Assembly: GCF_028640845.1 (NCBI RefSeq)
Contig: NC_080541.1
Span: forward strand, 34,749,935-34,813,934
Direction: 5' to 3'
DNA from: Ahaetulla prasina
Taxonomy: Eukaryota > Chordata > Lepidosauria > Squamata > Colubridae
DNA length: 64,000 nt
Part shown: positions 32,634-44,307 of the stretch, piece by piece
Layout: each line of letters starts with the position of its first letter
Position numbering within the stretch: the first letter of the stretch is position 1
Program-made: the position numbers and the translations under genes
The notes under the pieces: generated by a model
Seen by the model: the letters and a program-made list of their open reading frames with translations, nothing else
What the model was told of the DNA's origin: nothing
Database searches by the model: none

Positions 32634-33131
32634 CCGTATTTTTCAGAGTATAAGACCTTCCAGACTATAAGACGCACCTACCGTTTTTGGGGAGGAAAAC
32701 AAGAAAAAAAATCTGCCTCTGCCTCCCAGCAATTTGCCTCCTTGCAGCAAACAGCAAACAGCCTGCTTTAGTTTCATTTTCAGCACAGCCTGATTAGCAC
32801 AAGAAAAAAAAATCTGCCTCCCAGCAATTTGCCTCTTTGCAGCAAATAGCGGAGGTCTGTGTGTCAATAGGCAATGGCAATCCCTGCAGCCTGAAACAGC
32901 TGAGGTTCGGGAGGCTGATCCAACCGACAATCAGCTGCTTGTGCTAATCAGGCTGTGCTGAAGCTGAAATGGACTGTTTGCTGCTTGCTGCAATGAGGTA
33001 AATTGCTAGGAGGCAGAGGCCAAAAGATGGAGGCCGATGGGTGGGCGGGGCTACATTCAGTGTATAAGATGCACCCAAATTTTCACCCTCTTTTGGGGGG
33101 AGAAGTGCATCTTATACTCCAAAAAATACGG
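32634..33131 (+). mobile_element. Mariner-like MITE (CCGTATTTTTC family)
   Basis: Termini are CCGTATTTTTCAGAGTATAAG and TTATACTCCAAAAAATACGG, flanked by TA (32632-32633, 33132-33133). The 498-bp interior has a direct repeat (TCTGCCTCCCAGCAATTTGC twice) and an inverted pair around GCACAGCCTGATTAGCAC. It has no transposase frame. Confidence 0.88.
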
Positions 33132-33133
33132 TA

Positions 33134-34559
33134 TATTCTATATCTCTATGCCCTCCTCTTCAAGGAGTATGCTGTCTATTTCATTCAAACACATAGAATG
33201 TGGCTACGGTCTACTCAGGAACATAATTTCAAGAGCAGGAGAGAACTTAACCCTAAAAACAGATGTCTTAAGCAACATGAAGATATTTTAATAAGATGAT
33301 CTCCAAAACAAAAGAGCTACATCTAAGACTAATCAGAGAGTATATAATAAATTAGTGACTTAGAAACCTGAATTCATAAAACAATGCAAGTCACATGGAG
33401 ATTAAGAAAAAATACCAAATATGTAAAAATGATAGGTGGCCAAATTTTTTCATATTTTTTTATCAGACAAACAAAATGGTGTGTGTGGGGGGGGTGTTAT
33501 GGAGTTGATATATACATTGGACTTACTGTGGGTGTTTTAAAGTTTTCATATCATATATACTTCTGGAGATGCGTTGCATTATAGTGGGTAATATTAAATT
33601 GTTAAAAACTCATATTTTTCTCAGATTTTTCTCCAGATAATTTAACAACAACAGGTTTCCTGGTAGGGTCACTACAAAAAATAAGTACAGCATATATCGG
33701 CAAAACTAGAACCTCATTTGGAGTGCAAAGTTAGTTATAAGTAAGAGTGGGCATATACCATTTATAATAATAGAAAAAGGAGGCTCTTATCTCTTTCCCA
33801 AAGCAGTAGATTTTAATTTCCTAGTATTGCAAATAATACAAATAATAATTTTACAAAGAGCGCCGCGTACCACTTGGCACATTTCATACCACTTTCACAT
33901 ATTTTTATTTAGCTCTGGAGAAATGCCAGTCTCCATTGTTCAGGTTCACATTTCAGCTGACTTGATGGAAATTTGCACATCATGAATAAGAAAGGGCATT
34001 TTTAAAGCTGGGCTTCAGTGCAGGACTTTGGCAACAAACTGAGAGCCAGGAACAATTCTTATTTCAAAAACATCCCAGTGTTTAAAACAAATACATTTTC
34101 TCTCAGTGTGGGCTGCTTTTAAGCATATGTGTGTACCTGAACGTGTGTGGTTATTTGAAACGTAGCTCTGCAGCAATTTTGAAACAAAGCCGCTAGGAAT
34201 GAAATTACTTCCTGCAGCCTAGTTGTTATTAGGAACTGTGAAGTCAACAGGAACAATAGGGTGGAGTGGGGGAAAAAAATCAAGTGTGGTGCTTTCCCTC
34301 CAGTTTGATGGAGGAATCCATATCCTAAAAAATATTAATAGCTTTTATATATCAGTTATTAAGTCGAAAAGGATCAGTGGCGTAAGAGACTGCTCAGAAT
34401 TAATGCACAAGAAATCTTCATCCAGCCCCTCAACATATGGCCTTCTTTAACCATTAAAACTCCCACAATTTCAAGCCAGAGTACCTAATGGTATTCAAGA
34501 AGCTAGGGAAGGCACTCAGTGTTGCACTGAGAGCTTCATCAGGCGATAAGTGGCCCTAG
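33134..34559. other. Intergenic, nothing recognised
   Basis: AT-rich, with a G run near 33487-33495. No gene or repeat family could be supported. Confidence 0.4.
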
Positions 34560-35010
34560 GTCTAAAGATTATGTGTATTCTATTGGCATCCTTCAGTCTC
34601 AAAAGACTACGGTATCGTGCTCTGGAAACAGCCTCTAGTGTGGCTAAAAAGGCCAATTCGAGAGTGGCAATCCCTTCCACACTGAGGGCAGATACATTCT
34701 GTCCCCTGCCCAGCCCCCAGATTTCGCTGGTTCCGGGACTGCCTCTTTGCCTCAGCCTGCTGAACAAATGTCTCTTCGAATTGGAGAAGGCCATGCTGTG
34801 TCTTTAGCCTCCAAGATGAATGATCGGAGGTCAAGGTTATACATTGTAAGCCGCCCTGAGTCTTCGGAGAAGGGCGGGATATAAATGTAAACAAAAAAAA
34901 AAAAAAAGGTTTCCCAGTTTTTAATGTCCATTCCCAGGCCTTTAGGTCCCTCTTGCAGATATCCTTATATCGCAGCTGTGGTCTTCCTCTGAGGCGCTTT
35001 CCCTGCACTA
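34560..35010 (-). mobile_element. LINE C-terminal fragment with C2H2 finger
   Basis: Minus-strand frame: [24 protein letters not shown], a basic segment common after the RT of some vertebrate LINEs. Then comes FEETFVQQAEAKRQSRNQRN, and CPQCGRDCHSRIGLFSHTRGC, a C2H2-type finger. The 3' UTR continues with a segment whose plus-strand form is TTGGCATCCTTCAGTCTC. A SINE tail (34838-34908) is inserted and splits the frame after WTLKTGK. The LINE clade is not assigned. Confidence 0.7.
34838..34908 (+). mobile_element. SINE 3' tail fragment
   Basis: Only the last part of the SINE is present: CATTGTAAGCCGCCCTGAG...GGGCGGGATATAAATG and poly(A). It matches 19930-20000 and 22900-22950. Confidence 0.85.
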
Positions 35011-35055
35011 ATTCTCCATACAGGAGAATTGTATTGTATTATATTATGAGTTTTA

Positions 35056-35096
35056 TACATACATACATACATGTGTGTGTGTGTGTGTGTGTGTGT
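35056..35096 (+). repeat. (TACA)n(TG)n microsatellite
   Basis: Four to five TACA units followed by about 13 TG units, directly before the truncated 5' end of CR1 copy C. Confidence 0.93.
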
Positions 35097-35097
35097 A

Positions 35098-36629
35098 TCT
35101 TCACCCATATTTTCAATAAATCACTAGAGATGTGCTATGTTCCTTCTTGCTTCAAACGCTCTACCATCATCCCAGTGCCGAAGAAGCCCACCATCAAGGA
35201 ACTGAATGACTACAGACCAGTTGCTTTAACATCTGTAGTCATGAAAACCTTTGAAAGGCTAGTGCTTTCCTACTTGAAAACCATCACGGATCCGCTGTTA
35301 GACCCCTTGCAATTTGCATACCAAGCAAATAGATCAACAGATGATGCTGTTAATATGGCTCTGCACTACATCCTACAACATCTTGAGTCTCCAAAGACCT
35401 ATGCAAGGGTCCTCTTTGTAGACTTTAGTTCAGCATTCAATACCATCATTCCAGATACTCTTCTAACTAAGCTAAACCAGCTACAGGTCCCGGGACAGAC
35501 TTGTAAGTGGATCACAAGCTTCCTAACAAACAGGAAGCAGCAGGTGAAGCTAAGCAAGATCATATCAAATACCTGTACAATTAGCACAGGGGCCCCCAAG
35601 GCTGTGTGCTCTCCCCACTACTCTTCTCTCTGTATACCAATGACTGCATCTCCAACGATCCATCTGTCAAGCTACTGAAGTTCGCAGATGACACAACAGT
35701 GATTGGTCTCATTCGAGACAATGACGAATCTGCATATAGACGAGAGGTCGAACGACTAGCCTTGTGGTGCAACCAAAACAATCTGGAACTGAACACGCTC
35801 AAAACCGTAGAAATGGTGGTAGACTTTAGGAGAAACCCTTCCATACTTCCATTTCTCACAATACTAGACAACACAGTATCAACAGTAGAAACCTTTAAAT
35901 TTCTAGGTTCTATCATATCACAAGATCTAAAATGGACAGCTAACATCAAAAACATCATCAAAAAAGGACAACAAAGAATGTTCTTTCTGCACCAACTCAG
36001 TAAGCTCAAACTGCCCAAGGAGCTGCTGATTCAGTTCTACAGAGGAATTATTGAGTCTGTCATTTGCACCTCTATAACTGTCTGGTTCGGTTCTGCAACC
36101 CAACAAGAAAGACACAGACTTCAGAGGATAATTAGAACTGCAGAAAAAATAATTGCTACCAACCTGCCTTCCATTGAGGACCTGTATACTGCACAAATCA
36201 AGAAGAGGGCTGTGAAAATATTTACAGATCCCTCACATCCAGGACATAAACTGTTTCAACTCCTATCCTCAAAACGACGCTATAGAGCACTGCACACCAG
36301 AACAACTAGACACAAGAACAGTTTTTTCCCGAAGGCCATCACTCTGCTAAACAATTAATTCCCTCAACACTGTCAAACTATTTACTAAATCTGCACTACT
36401 ATTAATCTTCTCATCGTTCCCATCACCAATCTCTTTCTACTTATGACTGTATGACTGTAACTTTGTTGCTGGCAATCCTTATGATTTATATTGATATATT
36501 GACCATCATCTGTGTTGTAAATGTTGTACCTCGATGAACGTATCTTTTCTTTTATGTACACTGAGAGCATATGCACCAAGACAAATTCCTTGTGTGTCCA
36601 ATCACACTTGGCCAATAAAAATTCTATTC

Positions 36630-36631
<2 letters not shown>
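35098..36631 (+). mobile_element. CR1/L3 (Snake1-like) LINE, copy C
   Basis: 5'-truncated LINE containing nearly the whole RT and the complete 3' UTR. It ends CACTTGGCCAATAAAAATTC, two ATTCT units, and then an ATGT microsatellite. Both borders therefore abut simple repeats. It is the best preserved of three copies in this window (7259, 20453). Confidence 0.9.
35101..36358 (+). pseudogene. CR1/L3 reverse transcriptase, one frameshift
   Basis: The frame runs from [19 protein letters not shown], through [20 protein letters not shown], the fingers [14 protein letters not shown], motif [17 protein letters not shown], motif [22 protein letters not shown], and the catalytic FADDTTVIGLI (intact Asp-Asp). 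It continues to the thumb and C-terminus TRTTRHKNSFFPKAITLLNN with a natural stop. One frameshift lies at about 35590-35605: five C residues stand where copy B has six. The endonuclease domain is missing by 5' truncation. Apart from the single lost base the 420-codon frame is open. Confidence 0.9.
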
Positions 36632-36661
<30 letters not shown>

Positions 36662-36679
36662 TGTATGTATGTATGTATT
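36632..36679 (+). repeat. (ATGT)n microsatellite after CR1 copy C
   Basis: About 12 units. It replaces the ATTCT tail after two ATTCT units, so the tail has changed repeat type. Confidence 0.94.
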
Positions 36680-38815
36680 GTAAAGAATTAACATGTGAGA
36701 ATATACATTGATTGGAGAGAAATTAAATTAAAATTAGGTGCAAACTGTATGACCATGGATGACATGCCTATCCATGAAATGTACATATAGATGTAAGTAT
36801 ACTATTTAAGGAATTATAGAGGAAATTGGATGCATATAGAAATGCATAGGAGAGCACAGATGGAATGCATGTGCCATTCCAAGCAGCAATGCCAAGAGAT
36901 AAAGAGGATCAGTGATTACACGCACATTTTATCTGCCAGTTGCCATAGTGGGAAAACAGCCTTTTGCGTGTGGATCTGCTTAATTGCATTGGGTGAGAAA
37001 ATATGCATAGGGAATATAAAAGGACAGTGAAATCACCCCAAAGTTGGGAAAGGAGCACAAACCAGTTTGCAAGAAAAGAACATTAAAAAAAGTGTTTTCT
37101 TGCATTCCATCACTTCCAGCTGTCCTTATTTAGCAGAAATAACAGAATAAAACCTGGAGCAAAATATGCATACAATGACAAAATAGCGAGCTCTCTACAT
37201 TGGCATGATTTAATAGTGGCATGATTAATCTTTTTTGGCAAGGAGAGGCCTATTCTGGATTCCCTTTCCTCCCTATTGAAGTGAAATCCTGGAAATTAGC
37301 TTCTAGTAAAATGTAAAACTACACAAACTCCCAATATTTGTGTTGAGGTTTATTTCACATTATTACCCTCAGACTGGTTGGCTAATTTATGATTGTTTTG
37401 CACATTAATTCGAAGCGGCATGTGAGCTTTTATGAGGGTCTTTGATGTCGTCTCCCAAGCTCATATTAGCATTAATGAGCAGAGTGTGGGATGCTTTAGA
37501 AAGGGACAACGCAGCACAGCGTTTTTGTGACATAAACTCTTGGAATTCATATTGTTACATCTGTGGAGCGCCAATTGTGTTTGAAAAGGGCATGAAATTA
37601 ACAACTATGGAATTAGTCACCACGTGAGTGAAATCTGTGAATTATTTTTAAAAAATATTTGTTTAGTCACCTTGAAATTAAAGAGTCCAGAACTGATTTT
37701 AAGAGGATGTGATAACACAGTGTTTGCACCCTTTGTAGCTTGAAAGACTGCTAAATGTAACATGCCTTTGTTCTGAACGCTATGTATGATATGGAAATAA
37801 TAACTAATTTTAAACGATACACAGTTTTAAGTGAATGTTTAAAGATTTATTTTGTGCAGCCCTTTTGCCTGGTAATTCTTTGTTTTCACTCAAAAGCTTG
37901 CTAGCTTCTTAAATATTTTTCTTCCTCTAATTTTAATGGCTAAACTGTAAATCAGCCCCAATGAACCTCAAAATAGGTTTCCATTTTCTATGCATGCAAC
38001 TTTTCTTAATTGCACTGAGGAAGTTTAGGCTGCCTGTGCCCTTTAAGAGAAAAAAGATAATTAAAAATTAATCATGACAATCAAATGATACATTTCCATT
38101 TAAAAAGAAAAAAAATATTCTGTCCTCCCCTCATTTTGAGAAGTTTCTGTTAATGGAAATGGAATGATAACAGGAAAGATACATTGCCCCAATTCTGATC
38201 CACAGATATTTTTCTTTGTGTAGCAACTACTATGATTACAGTATGCTTTAAAAACATTTGGATCTGAAAAACTCAGAATCAGCATGAAAATAAGTAGTAA
38301 CCTTTTCTTGAAACAAACTTGACACTAAGAATAAAACCAGGGGCATCTGTTGAGGGATTTTAAAAAAAGTGAAGATGATGACCAAGACTTTATGGTCAAA
38401 GACCTGAATCTTTTTATGTGTGTTTTATGTGTAACAATCATAAAAGAGAAGTAAGGTTTCAACCATACTTCAACCAACAGCCATCTTGGTTTTCTTTTTA
38501 CTCCCATGCAATAAACCCCTGGATGAAGCTACCAAACCTCACACATTATCACACTGTCCTTTTTTAGCTGGTGCTCTGAGCTAAGTATTCACCCACCTTA
38601 TTCTGGGTTTAGGACACCCTAAAACGGAGGTGGAAGTTTGGGATGTTGAAGGATCAGTCCATTCTCCATGAAAATAGCTAACTACTGGTCTTTTCCAATT
38701 TCTGTCAGGAAGCTCTGGGTATGAATTTGTCTTAGGATCATTTTTACATTACTTTAGTATTTTATTATGTATTTTTAACAAAATAACTGTTAACTGTATC
38801 ACTTCAGTATGCAAT
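36680..38815. other. Intergenic, possibly with conserved non-coding sequence
   Basis: No gene recognised. 37390-37630 is unusual for this window: balanced composition, no repeat signature and an open 61-codon frame (37442-37627) without known motifs. It could be a conserved non-coding element. The rest is AT-rich. Confidence 0.35.
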
Positions 38816-38894
38816 AGGAAGGAAGGAAGGAAGGAAGGAAGGAAGGAAGGAAGGAAGGAAGGAAGGAAGGAAGGAAGGAAGGAAGGAAGGAAGG
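38816..38894 (+). repeat. (GGAA)n microsatellite
   Basis: About 19 perfect GGAA units. Confidence 0.97.
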
Positions 38895-39064
38895 ACAGAC
38901 TGCAGACCATGATATTCACTGGAATCAGTGATGGTTCCTGGATTATCCCATCTCAGGGACCATGTAAATGATTTTATTTCTAATACACTTGGCTACACTA
39001 GACGTAGGCCTACTTTCAAAACTGATGTGGGAATTTCCAGAGATTCTGAGTGCAAACACAGTGG
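38895..39064. other. Intergenic spacer
   Basis: Nothing recognised. Confidence 0.3.
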
Positions 39065-39600
39065 AGGAATGTTGGTTAGCCTTTTCACCAATCTTTTAAG
39101 AAATTAGAAGATCAGTTGGCTGGAGTCTTTACCAGAATCTTCAATCAGTCTTTTTCCCAGTCCACTATTCCATCTTGTTTGAAGGCTTCCACCATTGTTC
39201 CACTGCCAAAGAAGTTCCCTATCAATAACCTCAACAATTAGAGACCAGCAGCACTCACTCCTATCAACATGAAGTGCTTTGAGAAATTGGTCTGCCAGCA
39301 CATCATTTCTGGCCTTCCACATACATTTGATAAACACCAGTTTGCATACCGAAGAAATAGATCTACAGAGGATGCTATAGCTACCACTCTTCACACTGCT
39401 CTGACTCATTTGGAACAGCAGGGGGGCTATGTGAAGATGCTTTTTGTAGATTTTAGCTCTGCATTTAACAAAATAATTCCACATAGACTAATATCTAAAC
39501 TTATGAATCTTGGGCTTTCTTATTCAACCTACCTTTGGATTATGGATTTCATAATCCGCTCTCAGAGGGTCAGATTAGGTAATCATATCTCTTCAGCCCT
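39065..39600 (+). mobile_element. CR1/Rex1-like LINE RT fragment
   Basis: Frame DQLAGVFTRIFNQSFSQS, then STIVPLPKKFPINNLNN, one TAG, RPAALTPINMKCFEKLV, FAYRRNRSTEDAIATTLHTA and motif [20 protein letters not shown]. The RT palm is only partly present, because the sequence ends before motif B at the hAT fragment. It differs clearly from the Snake1-like copies, so this is another lineage of the same superfamily. Confidence 0.8.
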
Positions 39601-39604
39601 TCAG

Positions 39605-39870
39605 GCCTCCCTTGGGCACCAGAGGTCCTCTGGAGGCCAGAAGCAGGCCCATTTCTAGTCTTCCGGTAGGCCCGTTTTTCCCCCTCCCAGAATCTCTTTG
39701 CGTGCCCTGCACTTACCTGGCATTCAAAACGGGCCACGTGGAGACTCCTGGGAGGGGCGGGGTGGGCTGTGCGGGGATAGTCAGTCCTTGGAACAACCAG
39801 TTCAGCAAATCAGATTAAAATTAACATCCAGTTCGCCCAAACCAGTATGAACCAGCTGAATCCCAACCTG
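39605..39870 (-). mobile_element. hAT-like element, one end only (CAGTGGTGGGATTCA family)
   Basis: The plus strand ends ACCAGCTGAATCCCAACCTG, a mutated inverted terminus of the family at 30284. The interior is GC-rich. The other terminus is not found, so the left border is approximate. Confidence 0.6.
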
Positions 39871-41597
39871 ATAGGATGGTATGTAAGTCTAAAAAAAATG
39901 TTATTGCTATTTCATGTGTGAGCAAAGGCTTTCTAGGAAAGCATGCAACTTTTGATCATATGGCCATAATATAACATATGTCAGACAGTGTAGTAGAGTT
40001 TCCTTATTTTTGCTAGCATTTAGGATAACACAAGATCATGGAAGCCTCTTGCTTTGCATTATTCTGTAAGGGTCAATGCCTTTGCTTATCCCTGTGAAAG
40101 ATAGGTGGTTCTCTGGCCTTTTGAATGTGTGAGAAGTCCCCTGGAGAATATTATACAAATGAATGTTTTGCTAGGGATTAGGGAAAAAGGAATAATGTGT
40201 TTAATTCACATTTTACCCAATTTCATACTTTCAAACATTCAAACTGTTATCCTTTGCATTTCTTCCCATAAGGGTTTACAGTAGCAAAACGGCAAAATTC
40301 AGTGCACACTAAAAATATCTTAAACATAATTATTTTAAAATAAGTCACTTAAATAAATGTAATTTTGAACACTTAGCAACAGCAAATAATACATACCACA
40401 TACACTTCTAAATTAAAAGCCAGAAGGAGATATGCTTCAAATCCACTCCAGAGTTTACAGCATATCTATTGTGCTAGAATTCCATAAGCTGGAGGCAACC
40501 CTTCAGAAGATCTTTGCTGAGCCTCATGATGGACCATTGATGAAGACCTGCGAATGTGATCTTGAACGTGAGAGAATGCTTCATTTCAACACTGACCCAA
40601 AATAAACATGGTTTAATATAAAGAGATATATTACCAGAAAGAGAGAGAGAGAGAGAGAGATTCTGAAATCTTGGAACTGTTGCCATGTGTTACCATATTG
40701 CCTTCCTTCTGTTCCTTCTGTTCCATATTTTCACATATTTCTCTCTTTTATTTATTATTTTTCCTAGAATATTAAAGGGGGGGGGAGACACTATTTCCAT
40801 GTGTTAGAATTGGCTAGGATACAGGCTGACCACTGAGTTATGGCTGTCCTTTCACCGGTGAGACTTTTTTTATTGATTTCTCTTTTTTTACGATTTCCTA
40901 AAGTGGCAGCTGTGCAGCTACCACTTTACAAGATTGAATTAATCTGACAGAGGTGAAATAATGTCCAGCATGCTAGCTTATTCATTCAGTCTGTTGTATA
41001 GTTTATCAGTGTGGGACTGATTTCTCCTGCAGGTTGATATAAATGGTTTTGCTCTCAACCCAGGTTCAATTCTTATGTACAGAATAGTTGTATTTTGGGA
41101 ATGCAATTTGTTTTTCCTCATTTTCAATTGCCTTCATTTTTGTTTCTGATCTCTGTGTCAATTTCTTGAAAAGTATTTGTTAAAGGGGACCCAAATCGGA
41201 GTCTCAGGAATGATCCAGTCCAATCCTTCAAAATCCAGCAGGATTCACACATCTTATAGTAAGATTTAGAAGAAGGCAGGACTTTGTTTTGCCATTTGCA
41301 CATCTTCCAGATTGTCAAATAACATAGAAACAGTGTGGAGGCTATTTTTAAAATCCTTCTCATTTATTTTATTTTGAGACAGACTTTGTTGAAATCGATG
41401 TAATGATATCCCTAATTGGTGAAACACCGGTGATAGTGTCACCAATGATGGCAAAGGCGAATCAACTATTCTAATGCAATCTTGAATATTCTGTATGTGA
41501 TTTTTCTTCTCTTTTATGTTAATGCTACTTGGGACTAGCATTAGGGGAAGAGTATGAGGGAATTTGGCAAAAGAAGTGTTTTTTCCTTATCATTGAG
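39871..41597. other. Intergenic with a (GA)n microsatellite
   Basis: A GA run lies at 40637-40660. Short minus-strand frames at 41124-41541 have no recognisable motifs. A G homopolymer lies near 40779-40786. Confidence 0.4.
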
Positions 41598-41727
41598 CAG
41601 AGGTCTTCAAACTTGGCAGCTTTAAGACTTGTGGACTTCAACTCCCAGAATTCTCAGCTATGTTGGCTGGAGAATTCTGGGAATTGAAGTCCACAAGTCT
41701 TAAAGCTGCCAAGTTTGAAGACCCCTG
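41598..41727. mobile_element. Hairpin hAT-like MITE (GGTCTTCAAAC variant)
   Basis: A near-perfect foldback of 130 bp: CAGAGGTCTTCAAACTTGGC at one end and CCAAGTTTGAAGACCCCTG at the other, with the arms continuing through TTTAAGACTTGTGGACTTCA. The loop lies around TCAGCTATGTTGGC. Flanks (tcattgag, atctagag) are not a convincing duplication. Confidence 0.88.
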
Positions 41728-42719
41728 ATCTAGAGTTATACAATGGAGAACTGAGTTTTGAATACGTATTAGGAAGCCAAAGTCCTTTAGGAAGGCAAAG
41801 ATGAGCTGAATGACATACAAATAGCAAAGACTTTCATAGAAAGGTGACATAAAACCAATGGAAGCCATTATTAGGCTTCCGGATATATGCTGATTTCCTG
41901 AACTGGAGAGATTCCTAGGTGTTCATGCTCTGTATATTTATAGTATGATCGTGACTGAATAAAAATGGTTCTTCTAGAAGATTCAAGAAGGAAACAAGCC
42001 AGAAAATTATTAAAATCCCCATCTGGTGGAAGTTGGAGCTATCCACAGCTTCCGAGCTAAACTGATAATTTTCATTCTTCCTACTTATCTCCCTCCAGCA
42101 TACTTTTAGATATTTATGCTCAGTATTAATCTATAGGATGTTTCCTTGTAGGTTCCTTGTAGGAAAGAAGAGGTGATTCAAAATATGGTATTTAATTTAA
42201 TTTTATATTTTTATTATCAATTGGCAACTAATGTTTGATTAGGTGCCATCAAGGCATTTTTTACTCTAGCGACCACATAGATAGATTTTCTCCATGATGA
42301 TCTACACCTAATCTGGTTCTTTAAGTCTCCCAATGGTGTACTCCACGCTATTGTAACTGAGTCCATCCACGTCCTCTTCTCTTTCCTTGATAATAAAATT
42401 CAGACCAGATCTCAAGAATCTCATTTTGCATAGTGCTTGAAAACTGCAAAGTGAAGGTGCCACTTCCTGAATAAGGTGAAGTTGATTGTTAGAAATTATA
42501 CAAAAAGGATGAGAGATGAGAGACTTGCTAATCTTTTCCAGAACATGAATCAACTAATAGGCTAGTTAATGCATTCCAGAAAAGACACCTGCACAACATC
42601 TCAAGATAAGAGACTAACAAACAATCAGAGACATCTTGAAGGAAAATAAAATTAAGAAGCTCTTTCAACCTCATGATATCTCCATTTCCTAAGATGATCT
42701 AAAAGGGACTAACTATTGA
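41728..42719. other. Intergenic, nothing recognised
   Basis: AT-rich, without supported features. Confidence 0.35.
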
Positions 42720-43065
42720 GGAGCCACCAGGCTCTTAAGGTTTTTGGCCAGCCTATATGATTGGCAGAGTTGGCCTGCTTTCAGTCCTATCGCTCGAAAA
42801 GTGTTATGTAATAGGATTTCAAAGACAACCTACTCAGTGACTATGCCTATCCTCTGGAATAGCATCTCCCCAACAGATTCCACTGTTGTCCTCATTTAAA
42901 CAGACTCTAAAACTGATTCGTCTCCCAATAATTGAGATAGGGTAGCTGATCGTCCTCTTGTGGAAATGTTTTCAGTTTGTATGTTTTGTTGCAATTTATA
43001 GGTTTTTATTTCTTCTGTTGCTTCTAATTATCTTTAATACTAGAATTGCTATAGACATTTAATAA
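42720..43065 (+). mobile_element. L2-like LINE C-terminus and 3' UTR remnant
   Basis: PILWNSISPTDSTVVLI (42850-42900) corresponds to the L2 C-terminal segment with LWNELPPGLRQLPDL. A long AT-rich 3' UTR follows and ends ATTTAATAAATAAATAATGG. It is old and broken. Confidence 0.5.
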
Positions 43066-43529
43066 ATAAATAATGGTGACTGGATTGGAAGGATAACTTT
43101 GATTTGAAATGTACCTATTAATCATTAAATCCTTGCTACTCTTTGAAATAAAGCTCTAGATAAAGAGTTCAAGATTTCCATTTTATAGAGGCTAGAATTA
43201 GAATGGAGCAAGTTCATATTTATTCAGTCCATTCAAGAAACACAAATCTGTTCTGAATTACTTATTCTGCATTGCGAAGCAGGCATCACATAATGCACAT
43301 AGTTGTTTACAGACTAAAACATTTCCATTTGATCAAAGGGGGGAAAAGGGTGAAGATTCTTTTGAGTCAACTTCAAATCTGCATGACATTTCAATGTAGT
43401 TTTATTGGCAACAATATGGAAGTGGTATGGCATTTCCTTTTTTTCAAGAATGCTTGTTTTCCTCAGCTTTCTTATCTGGTTTAAACTTTTTGGTTATTCA
43501 AAATATGAAAATAAGCCATGAAATCTGGG

Positions 43530-43533
<4 letters not shown>
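43066..43533. other. Intergenic, nothing recognised
   Basis: No supported features. Confidence 0.3.
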
Positions 43534-43576
<43 letters not shown>

Positions 43577-43625
43577 TCCCTCCCTCCCTCCCTCCCTCTC
43601 CCACTATCCTATCTCTCTTTCTCTG

Positions 43626-43718
<93 letters not shown>
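43534..43718 (+). repeat. (TC)n(CCCT)n(TATC)n compound microsatellite
   Basis: About 19 TC units, then CCCT units, then about 22 TATC units from 43630. The TATC array is cut at 43718 by a hAT MITE and resumes for a few units at 43856-43866. Confidence 0.96.
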
Positions 43719-43855
43719 CAGTGGTGGGATTCAGCCAGTTCGCACCACTTCGGGAGAACCGGTTGTTAACTTTCTGAGCAATTTGATGAACTGGCTGTTC
43801 AAAGAAATCATTAGGGAAGAGAACCGGTTGTTAAATTATTTGAATCCCACCACTG
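43719..43855. mobile_element. hAT-like MITE inserted in TATC array
   Basis: 137 bp, nearly identical to 30284-30420, with termini CAGTGGTGGGATTCAGCC and TTGAATCCCACCACTG. It is flanked by tatctatc (43711-43718, 43856-43863). In a repeat array that match is expected whether or not it is a true duplication. Confidence 0.94.
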
Positions 43856-43866
43856 TATCTATCTAT

Positions 43867-44143
43867 CAATATAATACATACCAAATTTTGAGACCACCAA
43901 CACAGAGCAACTTTGGACAGTGTACAATTAGAAACCTAAAACATAAATCCTATAAAATATTGTTAGTCAGGGAAAGGAAGCAGTTAAAACAAGGATAGAA
44001 TAAGTAAGTTAAAAGAGATCAGGTGACAGCCTTCAAGGAATTAACCTTGCTCATTTGCAGGATCTATGCTAGTCAGCAGAATATTCAAACTCTTCCAAAA
44101 GGCCAGAAGAAAGGGGGGGCACCCCATCTTTAGGGGGCAGGAT
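43867..44143. other. Spacer
   Basis: Nothing recognised. Confidence 0.3.
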
Positions 44144-44299
44144 CAAGGGTGGGTTCTACTTACCTTTACTACTGGTTCACAACAGGAGCGCACATGCACA
44201 GATCGTCCATGATGACATCCAGGTGGGTGGGCGGAGCCTCCTGCCGCTTTTACTACTGGTTCGCAAGAACCGGACCAAACTGCAAGCAACCCACCACTC
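44144..44299 (+). mobile_element. hAT-like MITE (CAGGGGTGGGTT family)
   Basis: Termini are CAAGGGTGGGTTCTACTTAC and GCAACCCACCACTC. The exact 8-bp duplication is ggcaggat (44136-44143, 44300-44307). The interior has TACTACTGGTTCACAA and TACTACTGGTTCGCAA motifs. Confidence 0.93.
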
Positions 44300-44307
44300 G
44301 GCAGGAT

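Noticed and set aside
43427..43777. Frames rich in Ser-Leu and Ile-Tyr-Leu-Ser repeats
   Set aside because: They are translations of TC, CCCT and TATC microsatellites.
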